From Murimonas intestini (GTDB taxonomy: Bacteria; Bacillota; Clostridia; Lachnospirales; Lachnospiraceae): a stretch of 64,000 nucleotides of DNA. The position numbers and the translations under genes are program-made. The notes beneath the pieces were generated by a model. The model saw nothing but the letters and a program-made list of their open reading frames with translations, was not told the DNA's origin and did no database searches. Each line of letters begins with the position of its first letter. The stretch's first letter is position 1. Where the stretch lies: the NCBI RefSeq assembly GCF_024622195.1, contig NZ_JANKBI010000017.1:67199-131198 (forward strand). The letters are read 5' to 3'. This document shows, piece by piece, positions 1-7,580 of this stretch.

Positions 1-554
1 TCCAGGTCATTGTAGACTGCTGAAAGCGTATCTGCTGTGCACCCTGCAGGCACTCCTGCACTGTCGGGCAGGCCGCTTGTCATTACTCCTGAACCGGCCT
101 TTACAAGCATAGCGTCTGAATGTCCATGGTAACAGCCCATAAACTTAATTATTTTATTCCTTCCTGTATAACCTCTTGCGGCACGCACAGCGCTCATTAC
201 GGCTTCTGTTCCGGAATTCACCATACGCACCATCTCGACAGACGGCACTATACTGCAGATCAGCTTTGCCATCTCCACTTCTTTCTCAGTGGCAGCGCCA
301 AAGCTCAGTCCGTTTTCACATGCCTTTATCACACTTTCTCTGATGCGCTCATCATTATGCCCTAATATCATAGGTCCCCAGGAGCAGATAAAATCCACAT
401 ATCTGTTTCCGTCTGCATCATAAATATAGGCACCGTCCGCCTTCTCTATAAACCTGGGAGACATCCCCACAGAGCCAAACGCCCTGACTGGGCTGTTAAC
501 GCCCCCCGGGATATAGTTAACTGCTTCTTTAAAAAGTGATTCTGATCTTGTCAT
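1..554 (-). CDS. hemL: Glutamate-1-semialdehyde 2,1-aminomutase, N-terminal part (cut by window edge)
   Basis: PLP enzyme that converts glutamate-1-semialdehyde to 5-aminolevulinate, the last step of the C5 pathway. Only the first 184 codons are present. They begin MTRSESLFKEAVNYIPGG and include the conserved VNSPVRAF segment, the MVNSGTEAVMSA cofactor-pocket motif and the YHGHSD motif, all typical of HemL. The catalytic lysine lies in the missing C-terminal part. The ATG overlaps the hemB stop by one base (TAATG), which suggests translational coupling. It is the last visible gene of hemA-hemC-cobA/hemD-hemB-hemL. Identity is firm; whether the rest is intact cannot be seen. Confidence 0.95.
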   Translation of the reverse strand, partial: MTRSESLFKEAVNYIPGGVNSPVRAFGSVGMSPRFIEKADGAYIYDADGNRYVDFICSWGPMILGHNDERIRESVIKACENGLSFGAATEKEVEMAKLICSIVPSVEMVRMVNSGTEAVMSAVRAARGYTGRNKIIKFMGCYHGHSDAMLVKAGSGVMTSGLPDSAGVPAGCTADTLSAVYNDL

Positions 555-1537
555 TAGCCTATCCTTCCTTCATCCATACACTTTGCCAGCTCTTCTGCAA
601 AATATGTGATATAGATATCGCTTCCTGCGCGGTAGGCGCTGGCTGCCATCTCGCACATGATCCTTTCCTCATCTACCCAGTCCATCTTTGCGGCAGCCTT
701 TACCATGGCGTACTCGCCGCTGACACTGTAGCTGGCAACAGGCACGTTCACCGCTTCCTTTACCTTTGCCACCATATCCAGATATGACATGGCAGGCTTG
801 ACCATAATAATATCAGCCCCTTCTTCTACATCCAGAAGCGCCTCTTTGATTCCTTCCCTGCTGTTGTGGAAATCCATCTGGTAGGTCTTCCTGTCCCCAA
901 AAGAAGGCGCACTGCCTGCTGCATCACGGAACGGCCCATAAAATGCAGATGCATATTTTACCGCATATGACATGACAGGAATATTTGTAAATCCTGCCCC
1001 GTCCAGTCTCGTTCTGATTGCTGCTATGCGTCCGTCCATCATATCGGAAGGCGCCACCATATCTGCACCTGCCTCCACGTGGGAGAGGGCCGTATCAGCC
1101 AGCAGCTTTAAGGTCTTATCATTATCCACGTCATGCCCGCAGAGCACCCCGCAGTGGCCGTGGGAAGTATACTCACACATACAGACATCCGTCACATAGT
1201 ACATGTCAGGGAATTCCTTTTTAGCCTCCCTGAGAGCTCTCTGAACAATTCCATCGGACGCATACGCTCCGCTTCCCACCTCATCCTTGTGATCCGGGAT
1301 GCCAAAGAGCATAACACTGCTCACCCCTGCATCAGACAGAGTATCCAGTTTCCGGCATAATCTGTCTATGCTGTAGCGGTACTGTCCCGGCATAGAAGGA
1401 ATCTCTTCTATGATATTGCTGCCTTCTTTTACGAAAACAGGATACATCAGGGAAGCCTTATCGACTCTTGTCTCCCTGACCATTCTCCTGATCGTCTCCC
1501 CTCCCCGAAGCCTTCTTGGTCTTTTTATCATTTCCAT
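554..1537 (-). CDS. hemB: Delta-aminolevulinic acid dehydratase (porphobilinogen synthase)
   Basis: Condenses two 5-aminolevulinate molecules to porphobilinogen in the cytoplasm. The 327-residue length is normal for the family. Visible active-site features are the Schiff-base lysines Lys194 (SYAVKYAS) and Lys247 (IIMVKPAM), and the zinc-type cysteines 119, 121 and 129 in the DVCMCEY...HGHCG segment. This marks it as a zinc-dependent rather than magnesium-only enzyme. The ATG is preceded by GGAGG with a 7-nt gap. It lies between cobA/hemD and hemL in one operon and overlaps the hemL start by one base. Confidence 0.97.
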   Translation of the reverse strand: MEMIKRPRRLRGGETIRRMVRETRVDKASLMYPVFVKEGSNIIEEIPSMPGQYRYSIDRLCRKLDTLSDAGVSSVMLFGIPDHKDEVGSGAYASDGIVQRALREAKKEFPDMYYVTDVCMCEYTSHGHCGVLCGHDVDNDKTLKLLADTALSHVEAGADMVAPSDMMDGRIAAIRTRLDGAGFTNIPVMSYAVKYASAFYGPFRDAAGSAPSFGDRKTYQMDFHNSREGIKEALLDVEEGADIIMVKPAMSYLDMVAKVKEAVNVPVASYSVSGEYAMVKAAAKMDWVDEERIMCEMAASAYRAGSDIYITYFAEELAKCMDEGRIG

Positions 1538-1566
1538 CCTATTTCCTCCTCACCCTTCTATCTCAC

Positions 1567-3081
1567 TTATTCAGTCCTGTCCCGGGCTGCCAGCTTCTCA
1601 AGCGCCTCCACAATACTGTCCATGGATGCCTGTTTGGCCACATATGTCTTCATCCCCAGTGCCGCGGCTGCAGCCTGGGTCTGCTTTCCAATGCAGACTG
1701 CACTGACTGTACTGTAATCCAGTCCTTCCACTGCCTTTGCAAAGCCTCTGACCGTGGATGCACTTGTAAATACTGCATAATCTATACTGCCGTTTTCAAA
1801 TTCTGCCCGCTCATCGATAAAGTCCTGTTTTTCGTATACTGTATCGTAAGTGGGAATGTCCTCCACCCTGACACCTCTGACTTTTTCCAGCGCATTCACA
1901 AGTTCCTGGTTTCCTGCCGCAGCCCTTGGGATCAATATTCTCTCATTTCCGGTACATCTCCCGGCAAGTGCCACCCCAAGAGACTCCCCGTCATATACTT
2001 CAGGCACAAGGTCTGCATAAATGCCGCGCTCTGCCAGCGCTTTTGCCGTTCCTCCCCCAATAGCCGCCACCCTGACGCCGCCAAGGGCCCGGACATCTCT
2101 GTGTTCTGCCGCCAGCGCATCGAAAAATATCCTGACACCTGCCGGGCTGGTAAACACGATCCACTGATACTCAGAAAGGCTGCTGATGCATCCGGAAAGC
2201 GCCGGATTCGGCCATATGGGAACCGTGGCAACAGCCGGCAGTTCCAGCACCTCAGCTCCTTTTCTGCGCAGCTTCTCTGACATTTGAGAGATCAGCTCCT
2301 TCGGCCTGGTCACAAGCACTTTCATCCCGGCGAGCGGCAGCTTCTCATACCAGGCAAATTCCCCGGCAAGGGCACAGACCTTTCCCACAACAATGATTGC
2401 CGGAGTTTCAACTCCCTGTCTGTCCACCTCTTCCTTAAGAGAGGATACAGTTGCCACGATCCTCTTCTGTCCTGAAGTCGTTCCCTTCACAAGAACTGCA
2501 GCCGGCATATCCTCCGCCATTCCTGCCTGAAGCAGTCCCCGGCATATATCTTCCAGCGCCGATACTCCCATGAGAAATACTAGGGTTCCCTTTGTCCTCA
2601 CCAGCGCATCAAAATCAATATCATATGCCTGGCCTTTTCTCTTATGTCCCGTGACAATATGCAGCGACGAACAGAAATCCCTGTGAGTCACAGGAATCCC
2701 GTTATATGCAGGAACCGACAGGGCAGATGTTACACCCGGTACTATCTCATAAGGAATGCCGCAGCTTGTGAGCAGCTCCAGCTCTTCCCCTCCTCTGCCA
2801 AAAAGGAAAGGATCTCCCCCTTTCAGGCGCACTACCCGTTTTCCTTCCAACGCCTTGTCCGCCAGTACCCGGTTGATCTCCTCCTGAGGCATTGTGTGAT
2901 TACTGGCCCGTTTTCCCACATTGATCAGCTCGGCTTCCTTAGGCATCATATTCAGCACACCCTGTCCCACAAGCGCATCATACACCACGACCTGTGCTTC
3001 ACTTAACACCTGCTTTCCTTTCAGGGTGAACAGGCCCGGATCTCCCGGCCCTGCTCCCACCAGCCATACTTTTCCTGTCAT
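1567..3081 (-). CDS. cobA-hemD: Uroporphyrinogen-III C-methyltransferase / uroporphyrinogen-III synthase fusion
   Basis: A 504-residue two-enzyme fusion. Residues 1 to about 245 are the SAM-dependent methyltransferase (SUMT) that makes precorrin-2; they show the N-terminal VGAGPGDPGLFTLKG loop and the GGDPFLFGRGGEE motif. Residues from about 250 to the end are HemD, which cyclises hydroxymethylbilane to uroporphyrinogen III; HemD is poorly conserved, so this half rests on position and its typical VTRP start. Fusing the enzyme that makes uro'gen III to the one that commits it to corrin/siroheme is known in clostridia. The ATG overlaps the hemC stop. No precorrin-2 dehydrogenase gene is seen nearby. 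Confidence 0.95.
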   Translation of the reverse strand: MTGKVWLVGAGPGDPGLFTLKGKQVLSEAQVVVYDALVGQGVLNMMPKEAELINVGKRASNHTMPQEEINRVLADKALEGKRVVRLKGGDPFLFGRGGEELELLTSCGIPYEIVPGVTSALSVPAYNGIPVTHRDFCSSLHIVTGHKRKGQAYDIDFDALVRTKGTLVFLMGVSALEDICRGLLQAGMAEDMPAAVLVKGTTSGQKRIVATVSSLKEEVDRQGVETPAIIVVGKVCALAGEFAWYEKLPLAGMKVLVTRPKELISQMSEKLRRKGAEVLELPAVATVPIWPNPALSGCISSLSEYQWIVFTSPAGVRIFFDALAAEHRDVRALGGVRVAAIGGGTAKALAERGIYADLVPEVYDGESLGVALAGRCTGNERILIPRAAAGNQELVNALEKVRGVRVEDIPTYDTVYEKQDFIDERAEFENGSIDYAVFTSASTVRGFAKAVEGLDYSTVSAVCIGKQTQAAAAALGMKTYVAKQASMDSIVEALEKLAARDRTE

Positions 3082-4010
3082 TTCTGTACTCCTTTTCTGT
3101 ATTCCAGGCAGAGTTCCCTGGCAAATGAACTGCCCAGCTCATCCGCCTGCTCCAGCAGCCGTCTCTTGTCAGTGACTGCCATGCTGGTCCTGCCTTTTTT
3201 CCATCCATCTGTCTCTTCATCATAATATAAGCCCAGCAGTACCAGTTCACCTTCTATGATCCTGGCGTGTGCTGCTACCGGAGAACTGCATCCTCCGTTC
3301 AGTTCTCTCACAAAGGCTCTCTCGCAGACTGCTGCGCACGCTGCTTCCTCATCTTCAAAACCCTTCAGGAAAGAATAGTCTGTTCCTTTTTTTCCCTGCA
3401 CAGCCAGGATCCCCTGTCCCGCAGAAGGGATGATCTCTTCAGGTTCAAAAAAGCGGCTGATCCTCTCTTCTAACCCCAGCCTTTTCAGGCCTGCGGCTGC
3501 CAGAACAAGGGCAGAATATTCTCCCCCATCCAGCTTTGCCAGTCTTGTCAGTACATTCCCCCTGACAGGCTTAAAGCTGGCTCCCGGGTACATCTCCTTA
3601 AGCTGGATGACTCTTCTGAGGCTTGAACAGCCGATTGGAAGCCCTCCTGCCATGCTCTCCTCCAGGGAAGCCGCGCCCTCAGGCAGAACAAGCACATCCC
3701 TTGGATCCTCCCTCTTTGAGTAGGCCACAACAGGCAGGCTCTCAGGAACTTCCATTGGCATATCCTTGAGGCTGTGGACAGATAAGTCGCTGCGCCCGTC
3801 CGTCAGAGCCTTATCCAGTTCTTTCACGAAAAGGCCTTTCCCCCCCACCTTATCCAGAGTCCTGTCCAGAATAATATCTCCTGTAGTCTTCATAGTCAGC
3901 AGACTCACAGTAAGCCCCGGATTATTTTCTTCAATATAGGCCTTTACCATCTCTGACTGTATCACAGCCAGCCTGCTTTCCCTGCTTCCGATTATCACTT
4001 CACTCTTCAT
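3078..4010 (-). CDS. hemC: Porphobilinogen deaminase (hydroxymethylbilane synthase)
   Basis: Polymerises four porphobilinogens into hydroxymethylbilane. The start chosen is the ATG of MKSEVIIGSRESRLAVIQ (310 residues); an upstream in-frame ATG at 4076 would add 22 residues that lie inside hemA and match nothing in the family. The RESRLA N-terminal motif, the HSLKDMP active-site segment and the LNGGCSSPVA loop, whose cysteine carries the dipyrromethane cofactor, are all present. The gene overlaps the 3' end of hemA by 11 bases and the start of cobA/hemD by 4, so the operon is tightly coupled. Confidence 0.96.
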   Translation of the reverse strand: MKSEVIIGSRESRLAVIQSEMVKAYIEENNPGLTVSLLTMKTTGDIILDRTLDKVGGKGLFVKELDKALTDGRSDLSVHSLKDMPMEVPESLPVVAYSKREDPRDVLVLPEGAASLEESMAGGLPIGCSSLRRVIQLKEMYPGASFKPVRGNVLTRLAKLDGGEYSALVLAAAGLKRLGLEERISRFFEPEEIIPSAGQGILAVQGKKGTDYSFLKGFEDEEAACAAVCERAFVRELNGGCSSPVAAHARIIEGELVLLGLYYDEETDGWKKGRTSMAVTDKRRLLEQADELGSSFARELCLEYRKGVQK

Positions 4011-5232
4011 ATAACTTCTCCAATCCTTCCACACATTCCCGAAATGCCGCCTGGCTGACAGTGTCTCTGAGGCCAAAAAGCATCTTATTAACTACCTTCC
4101 CTGCAGCCGCTCCTATGCATCCCCTGAGCTTTTCCTGCATTTCCTTTTCCAGAGGAAGATCACGGATAACCTTCGTCAGACGCAGCTCTACGTCTCTGGC
4201 TGCTTCTTCTTTGATCTCCTGTATTTTGGGGATCACATCCCTGCACTCATACCATGTGTAGAATTCTTCCATCTGCTCCTCTAAGATATGATCTGCCCTG
4301 GCAATATTTGCCCTGACTTTTTCACTTTTTATATCGACCTTAAAGTAATCAATATCATATAACGTGATATTTTCAAGCTTTCCTGCTTCAGGATCTATAT
4401 CTCTTGGCACTGCCAGATCCACAAGGACTACAGGATGAGACACCTGTGCCTCTCTGACACAGTGTTCCTTCAGTGTATAATTAGGGCTTGCAGTGGCACT
4501 TATCACATAGTCACATTTTGGAAACAGCTGCATCCTGTCTCCATAATCGATCCTTTTGCAATCCCTTGGAATATCTACGATACCGCTGCGGTACTGGCGC
4601 ACCGTGACAGTTACATCCGCGCCCGCTTCATGCATGACAGTGGCCGTCAGCCGCCCCATCTCCCCGTTTCCTATGACCATGCAGATCTTTCCTTCAAATG
4701 TATGCCCTTCCTGCCTCAGCGTATCAAGAGCCTGGTGTATAACCGATCTGTTGGCCGTAGAAAGAGATACTTCCGTCTTGACTTTCTTGCCTGCCGTCAC
4801 CGCCATCCTGAATAATACTTCAAGGACATTATCCGCCGCATACTGCTCTCTCGCCAGAGCCAGGGCATCCTTCACCTGGGTAATGATCTGATCCTCCCCC
4901 AGTATCCGTGACTCAAGTCCTGCCGCCAGACGGAAAAGATGGGCCACGGCCTCTTCCCCTTCTCTGTATACAAAATAAGACCTGTAGAAGCCTCCGTCGG
5001 GTATTTCCCTAACCTCACACAAAAGGTCAAACAGGGACCCCTGAAATTCTTCTTCACAGCTCACATAAAGCTCCATCCTGTTACATGTAGAGAGCAGGAT
5101 ACATCCCTCAATGCCTTCGATGCCCTTAAAGAAATCCAATGCTTCGGCACATCTTTTTTTAGTGAATGAAAAGATTGTCCTTATATCGATCCCGGCCCTG
5201 CTGTGATCGATCCCTATCATTTGAATACTCAT
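4000..5232 (-). CDS. hemA: Glutamyl-tRNA reductase
   Basis: NADPH-dependent reduction of glutamyl-tRNA(Glu) to glutamate-1-semialdehyde, the first committed step of tetrapyrrole synthesis here. The 410-residue protein has the catalytic Cys50 in STCNRMELY, the RILGEDQI motif of the catalytic domain, the GNGEMGRL nucleotide-binding loop and a C-terminal helical dimerisation segment. It is the first gene of the hem operon and is divergent from cbiM, separated by about 480 bases that also carry the cbiM riboswitch. A small inverted repeat (5268-5290) lies just upstream of its start. No riboswitch is evident on the hemA side. Confidence 0.96.
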   Translation of the reverse strand: MSIQMIGIDHSRAGIDIRTIFSFTKKRCAEALDFFKGIEGIEGCILLSTCNRMELYVSCEEEFQGSLFDLLCEVREIPDGGFYRSYFVYREGEEAVAHLFRLAAGLESRILGEDQIITQVKDALALAREQYAADNVLEVLFRMAVTAGKKVKTEVSLSTANRSVIHQALDTLRQEGHTFEGKICMVIGNGEMGRLTATVMHEAGADVTVTVRQYRSGIVDIPRDCKRIDYGDRMQLFPKCDYVISATASPNYTLKEHCVREAQVSHPVVLVDLAVPRDIDPEAGKLENITLYDIDYFKVDIKSEKVRANIARADHILEEQMEEFYTWYECRDVIPKIQEIKEEAARDVELRLTKVIRDLPLEKEMQEKLRGCIGAAAGKVVNKMLFGLRDTVSQAAFRECVEGLEKLYEE

Positions 5233-5267
5233 GTAAATACCGCTCTGCCTTTCAAACTTAATCTTGT

Positions 5268-5290
5268 GTTACTGTTCACAGAACCGTAAC
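5268..5290. repeat. Short inverted repeat, GTTAC-type
   Basis: GTTACTGTTC and GAACCGTAAC face each other across 3 bases, with one mismatch between the arms. It lies in the hemA leader. The same GTTAC-N-GTTC core recurs at 28560-28722 and 34127-34153, so it may be a dispersed element rather than a hemA-specific operator. Confidence 0.55.
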
Positions 5291-5365
5291 AATCTTGTAT
5301 CATCATAGCACAACATGTGCCAAAATCAAACAAATTTTTTAGCCCGGCAACACTCATTTCACACA

Positions 5366-5394
5366 TTGACAATTTATGGGACAAATGATAAAAT
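5366..5394 (+). promoter_or_regulatory. Sigma-A-type promoter of the cobalt transport operon
   Basis: A perfect -35 TTGACA (5366-5371) and -10 TAAAAT (5389-5394) are separated by exactly 17 bases. They sit just upstream of the cobalamin riboswitch, as expected for its leader transcript. Confidence 0.8.
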
Positions 5395-5407
5395 CTTATC
5401 ATAATTG

Positions 5408-5575
5408 AGTATCGACAGGTGTCCGTTAAACGGAAGAATAGGAAAGCCGGGTTAAAAGCCCGCACGGTCACGCCGCTGTAAAGGAACAGCAGCTATCCAG
5501 ATACGCCACTGTGAAAATGGGAAGGCGGGTAGCTGTGAAGAAGCCTGAGTCAGAAGACCTGCCTGCGATAAACGA
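5408..5575 (+). promoter_or_regulatory. Cobalamin riboswitch upstream of cbiM
   Basis: The aptamer shows the usual order of elements: an early GGTGTCC/GGAA region, the GCCGGGTTAAAAGCCCGCAC stretch, the GCCACTGTGA junction core, and the B12 box (5542-5564) containing GAGTCAGAAGACCTGCC. It is followed by two hairpins ending in T-rich runs, so premature transcription termination when adenosylcobalamin binds is the likely mechanism. It would turn down cobalt uptake and cobalt insertion when B12 is plentiful. Boundaries are approximate. Confidence 0.93.
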
Positions 5576-5616
5576 TTTACACCTGGTTACGAACGATGGC
5601 CGGTGTATGATACATT

Positions 5617-5638
5617 CCCTTAGAATAAGGGGATTTTT
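5617..5638 (+). terminator. First hairpin of the riboswitch expression platform
   Basis: CCCTTA-gaa-TAAGGG followed by GGATTTTT. It is a short stem and may be an alternative or anti-terminator element rather than the main terminator. Confidence 0.5.
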
Positions 5639-5646
5639 GTCGTATA

Positions 5647-5673
5647 CCCGTCTGCATCCAGACGGGTTTTTTT
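5647..5673 (+). terminator. Rho-independent terminator of the cbiM riboswitch
   Basis: An eight-base perfect stem, CCCGTCTG / CAGACGGG, with a 4-base loop is followed by seven T residues, just before the cbiM ribosome binding site. Its place between aptamer and gene makes it the off-state terminator of the riboswitch. Confidence 0.88.
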
Positions 5674-5710
5674 ATGTCAGCACTCAATTTCAATCAGGAG
5701 GAAGAAAGTT

Positions 5711-6463
5711 ATGAGTAAAAAGCAAAAAAAGCTGGTCATTCTGGCCGGCGCATTCGCACTCGCCCTTGGGATCACACCTGTGGCTAATGCAATGCACATT
5801 ATGGAAGGGTACCTTCCTGCAGCATTCTGTATCGCATGGGGCGTTATCTGTATTCCGTTCCTGCTGGCAGGTTTCTTTTCTATCAAAAAATCTCTGCAGG
5901 CAAACAGAAAGGCACTTACACTTCTGGCTATGTCGGGAGCCTTTATCTTTGTAATTTCATCCCTGAAAATTCCGTCTGTAACAGGCAGCTGTTCACACAT
6001 GACAGGGACTGGCCTCGGCGCAATCCTCTTCGGACCGTCATCTGTAGCCATCCTCGGTATTATTGTGCTTCTTTTCCAGGCGATCCTGCTGGCCCACGGC
6101 GGACTTACTACCCTGGGCGCCAACACATTCTCTATGGCAATTGCAGGCCCATTCCTTTCCTTTGGAATCTATAAGCTCTGCATGAAGTTTAAAATCAACA
6201 AAAGAGTGAGTGTATTCCTCGCTGCCATGCTCGGTGACCTTTTTACATACTGTGTGACAAGCCTTCAGCTGGCTCTGGCACATCCTTCAGACCAGGGCGG
6301 CGTTGGCGCTTCCGCTGTGAAATTCCTTGCAGTATTCGCACCTACACAGCTTCCTCTTGCTGTGCTGGAAGGTATCCTGACCCTGATCATCATAATCGGG
6401 CTGGAATCCTTCGCTATGCCTGAGCTGAAAGCCATCGGATTTGTTAAAAAGGAGGCTAAATAA
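5711..6463 (+). CDS. cbiM: Cobalt ECF transporter substrate-binding subunit CbiM
   Basis: Membrane S-component of the cobalt energy-coupling factor transporter. The 250-residue protein opens with a cleavable signal-like segment ending at Ala27, followed by Met28-His29-Ile30 in MHIMEGYLP. In this family that new N-terminus helps coordinate the metal ion. The rest is a multi-pass membrane protein with the SCSHMTGTGLG loop and a GGLTTLGAN motif typical of CbiM. AGGAGGAAG lies just upstream. It is the first gene behind the cobalamin riboswitch and is followed directly by cbiN, cbiQ and cbiO-cbiK. Confidence 0.96.
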   Translation: MSKKQKKLVILAGAFALALGITPVANAMHIMEGYLPAAFCIAWGVICIPFLLAGFFSIKKSLQANRKALTLLAMSGAFIFVISSLKIPSVTGSCSHMTGTGLGAILFGPSSVAILGIIVLLFQAILLAHGGLTTLGANTFSMAIAGPFLSFGIYKLCMKFKINKRVSVFLAAMLGDLFTYCVTSLQLALAHPSDQGGVGASAVKFLAVFAPTQLPLAVLEGILTLIIIIGLESFAMPELKAIGFVKKEAK

Positions 6464-6464
6464 T

Positions 6465-6788
6465 ATGAGTAAGAATACAAAAACCGTCTTAATATTGATC
6501 GCAGCCGCCATTTTAATTGCCATAGTACCATTATTTGCCCTTAAGGGCGCCGAATTCGGCGGTTCAGATGATGCGGGCAGCCAGGTAGTTGAAGAAGTAA
6601 ACAGCGGCTATGAGCCCTGGTTCACTCCTGTTCTGGAAACTATGCTGGGCGGGGAGCTTCCCGGGGAAGTAGAGAGCCTTATCTTCTGTATCCAGACCGG
6701 CATTGGCGTTGGCATCATGGCTTTTTGTATGGGACGCCTTGTTGAGCGCAAAAAATGGTCGAAAAAACTTGGGAAAGAACTTGAATAG
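6465..6788 (+). CDS. cbiN: Cobalt ECF transporter subunit CbiN
   Basis: A small 107-residue integral membrane protein with two membrane helices, one at the N-terminus and one near residues 75 to 95. The extracellular loop between them carries the conserved EFGGSDD and GYEPWF segments. CbiN works with CbiM in metal uptake. The start at 6465 (MSKNTK) is preferred because AAAGGAGG lies immediately upstream; an in-frame ATG at 6441 would lie inside the cbiM end. Confidence 0.95.
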   Translation: MSKNTKTVLILIAAAILIAIVPLFALKGAEFGGSDDAGSQVVEEVNSGYEPWFTPVLETMLGGELPGEVESLIFCIQTGIGVGIMAFCMGRLVERKKWSKKLGKELE

Positions 6789-6806
6789 TCAAAAAGGAGT
6801 ACTGTC

Positions 6807-7580
6807 TTGATTGTTATAGATAAGCTTTGCTATTATTCCAAATTAAGATATGTCAATGCCGGTGAGAAGTTTGCCTATGCAATGGCCACACTGATTTTCT
6901 GTCTGGTCTCACGTTCGATTGCCATAGCTCTTCTCGTCCTCGCAGTAAATGGGATCCTCAATGTAAAAACAGGGGGGATCCCACTTTCCCGTTATAAAAC
7001 ATTAATGGCCGTCCCTCTGGCATTCTTATTCTTAAGCACCATCGCAATTATTATAAATATTTCAAAAACTCCCCTGGATGCCTTTGCCATTCCTGTTGGG
7101 AGCTATTACATTACAGGCAGCCATTCATCTATCCTGTATGGGATCCAGCTGATCCTGACCGCGCTGGCCAGTGTATCCTGCCTCTATTTCTTATCCCTGA
7201 ATACTCCTATGACAGACATCATCCTTGTCCTGCACAGGCTTCACTGTCCGCTTTTGCTGCAGGAACTGATGCTCCTGATCTACCGTTTCATCTTTGTACT
7301 TCTGGATATTGCGTCAGCGATCACCACCTCCCAGAATTCACGTCTGGGCAACAAGGACTATAAGACATCCCTAAAATCTTTTGGTTCAATGATCTCAGTC
7401 CTTTTCATCAGGGCAATGAAAAAATCAAATGCCCTCTATGATGCCATGGAGGCCAGGTGCTATGACGGAACTATCCGGGTCCTGACTGAGAACTATCCTC
7501 CTAAGAAAAAGGAGATCATATATATCATACTATTCGAACTGCTGCTTCTGGCGGCTGCTATATGGAGAAGATTTCTATGA
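6807..7580 (+). CDS. cbiQ: Cobalt ECF transporter transmembrane subunit CbiQ
   Basis: The T-component that links CbiM to the ATPase. The 257-residue protein has several hydrophobic helices and the alanine/arginine coupling motif MEARCYDG near residue 215, which docks on the ABC subunit. Translation starts at TTG 6807: AAGGAG lies 7 bases upstream and no better start is present. Its 3' end overlaps the start of the next reading frame by 19 bases. Confidence 0.95.
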   Translation: MIVIDKLCYYSKLRYVNAGEKFAYAMATLIFCLVSRSIAIALLVLAVNGILNVKTGGIPLSRYKTLMAVPLAFLFLSTIAIIINISKTPLDAFAIPVGSYYITGSHSSILYGIQLILTALASVSCLYFLSLNTPMTDIILVLHRLHCPLLLQELMLLIYRFIFVLLDIASAITTSQNSRLGNKDYKTSLKSFGSMISVLFIRAMKKSNALYDAMEARCYDGTIRVLTENYPPKKKEIIYIILFELLLLAAAIWRRFL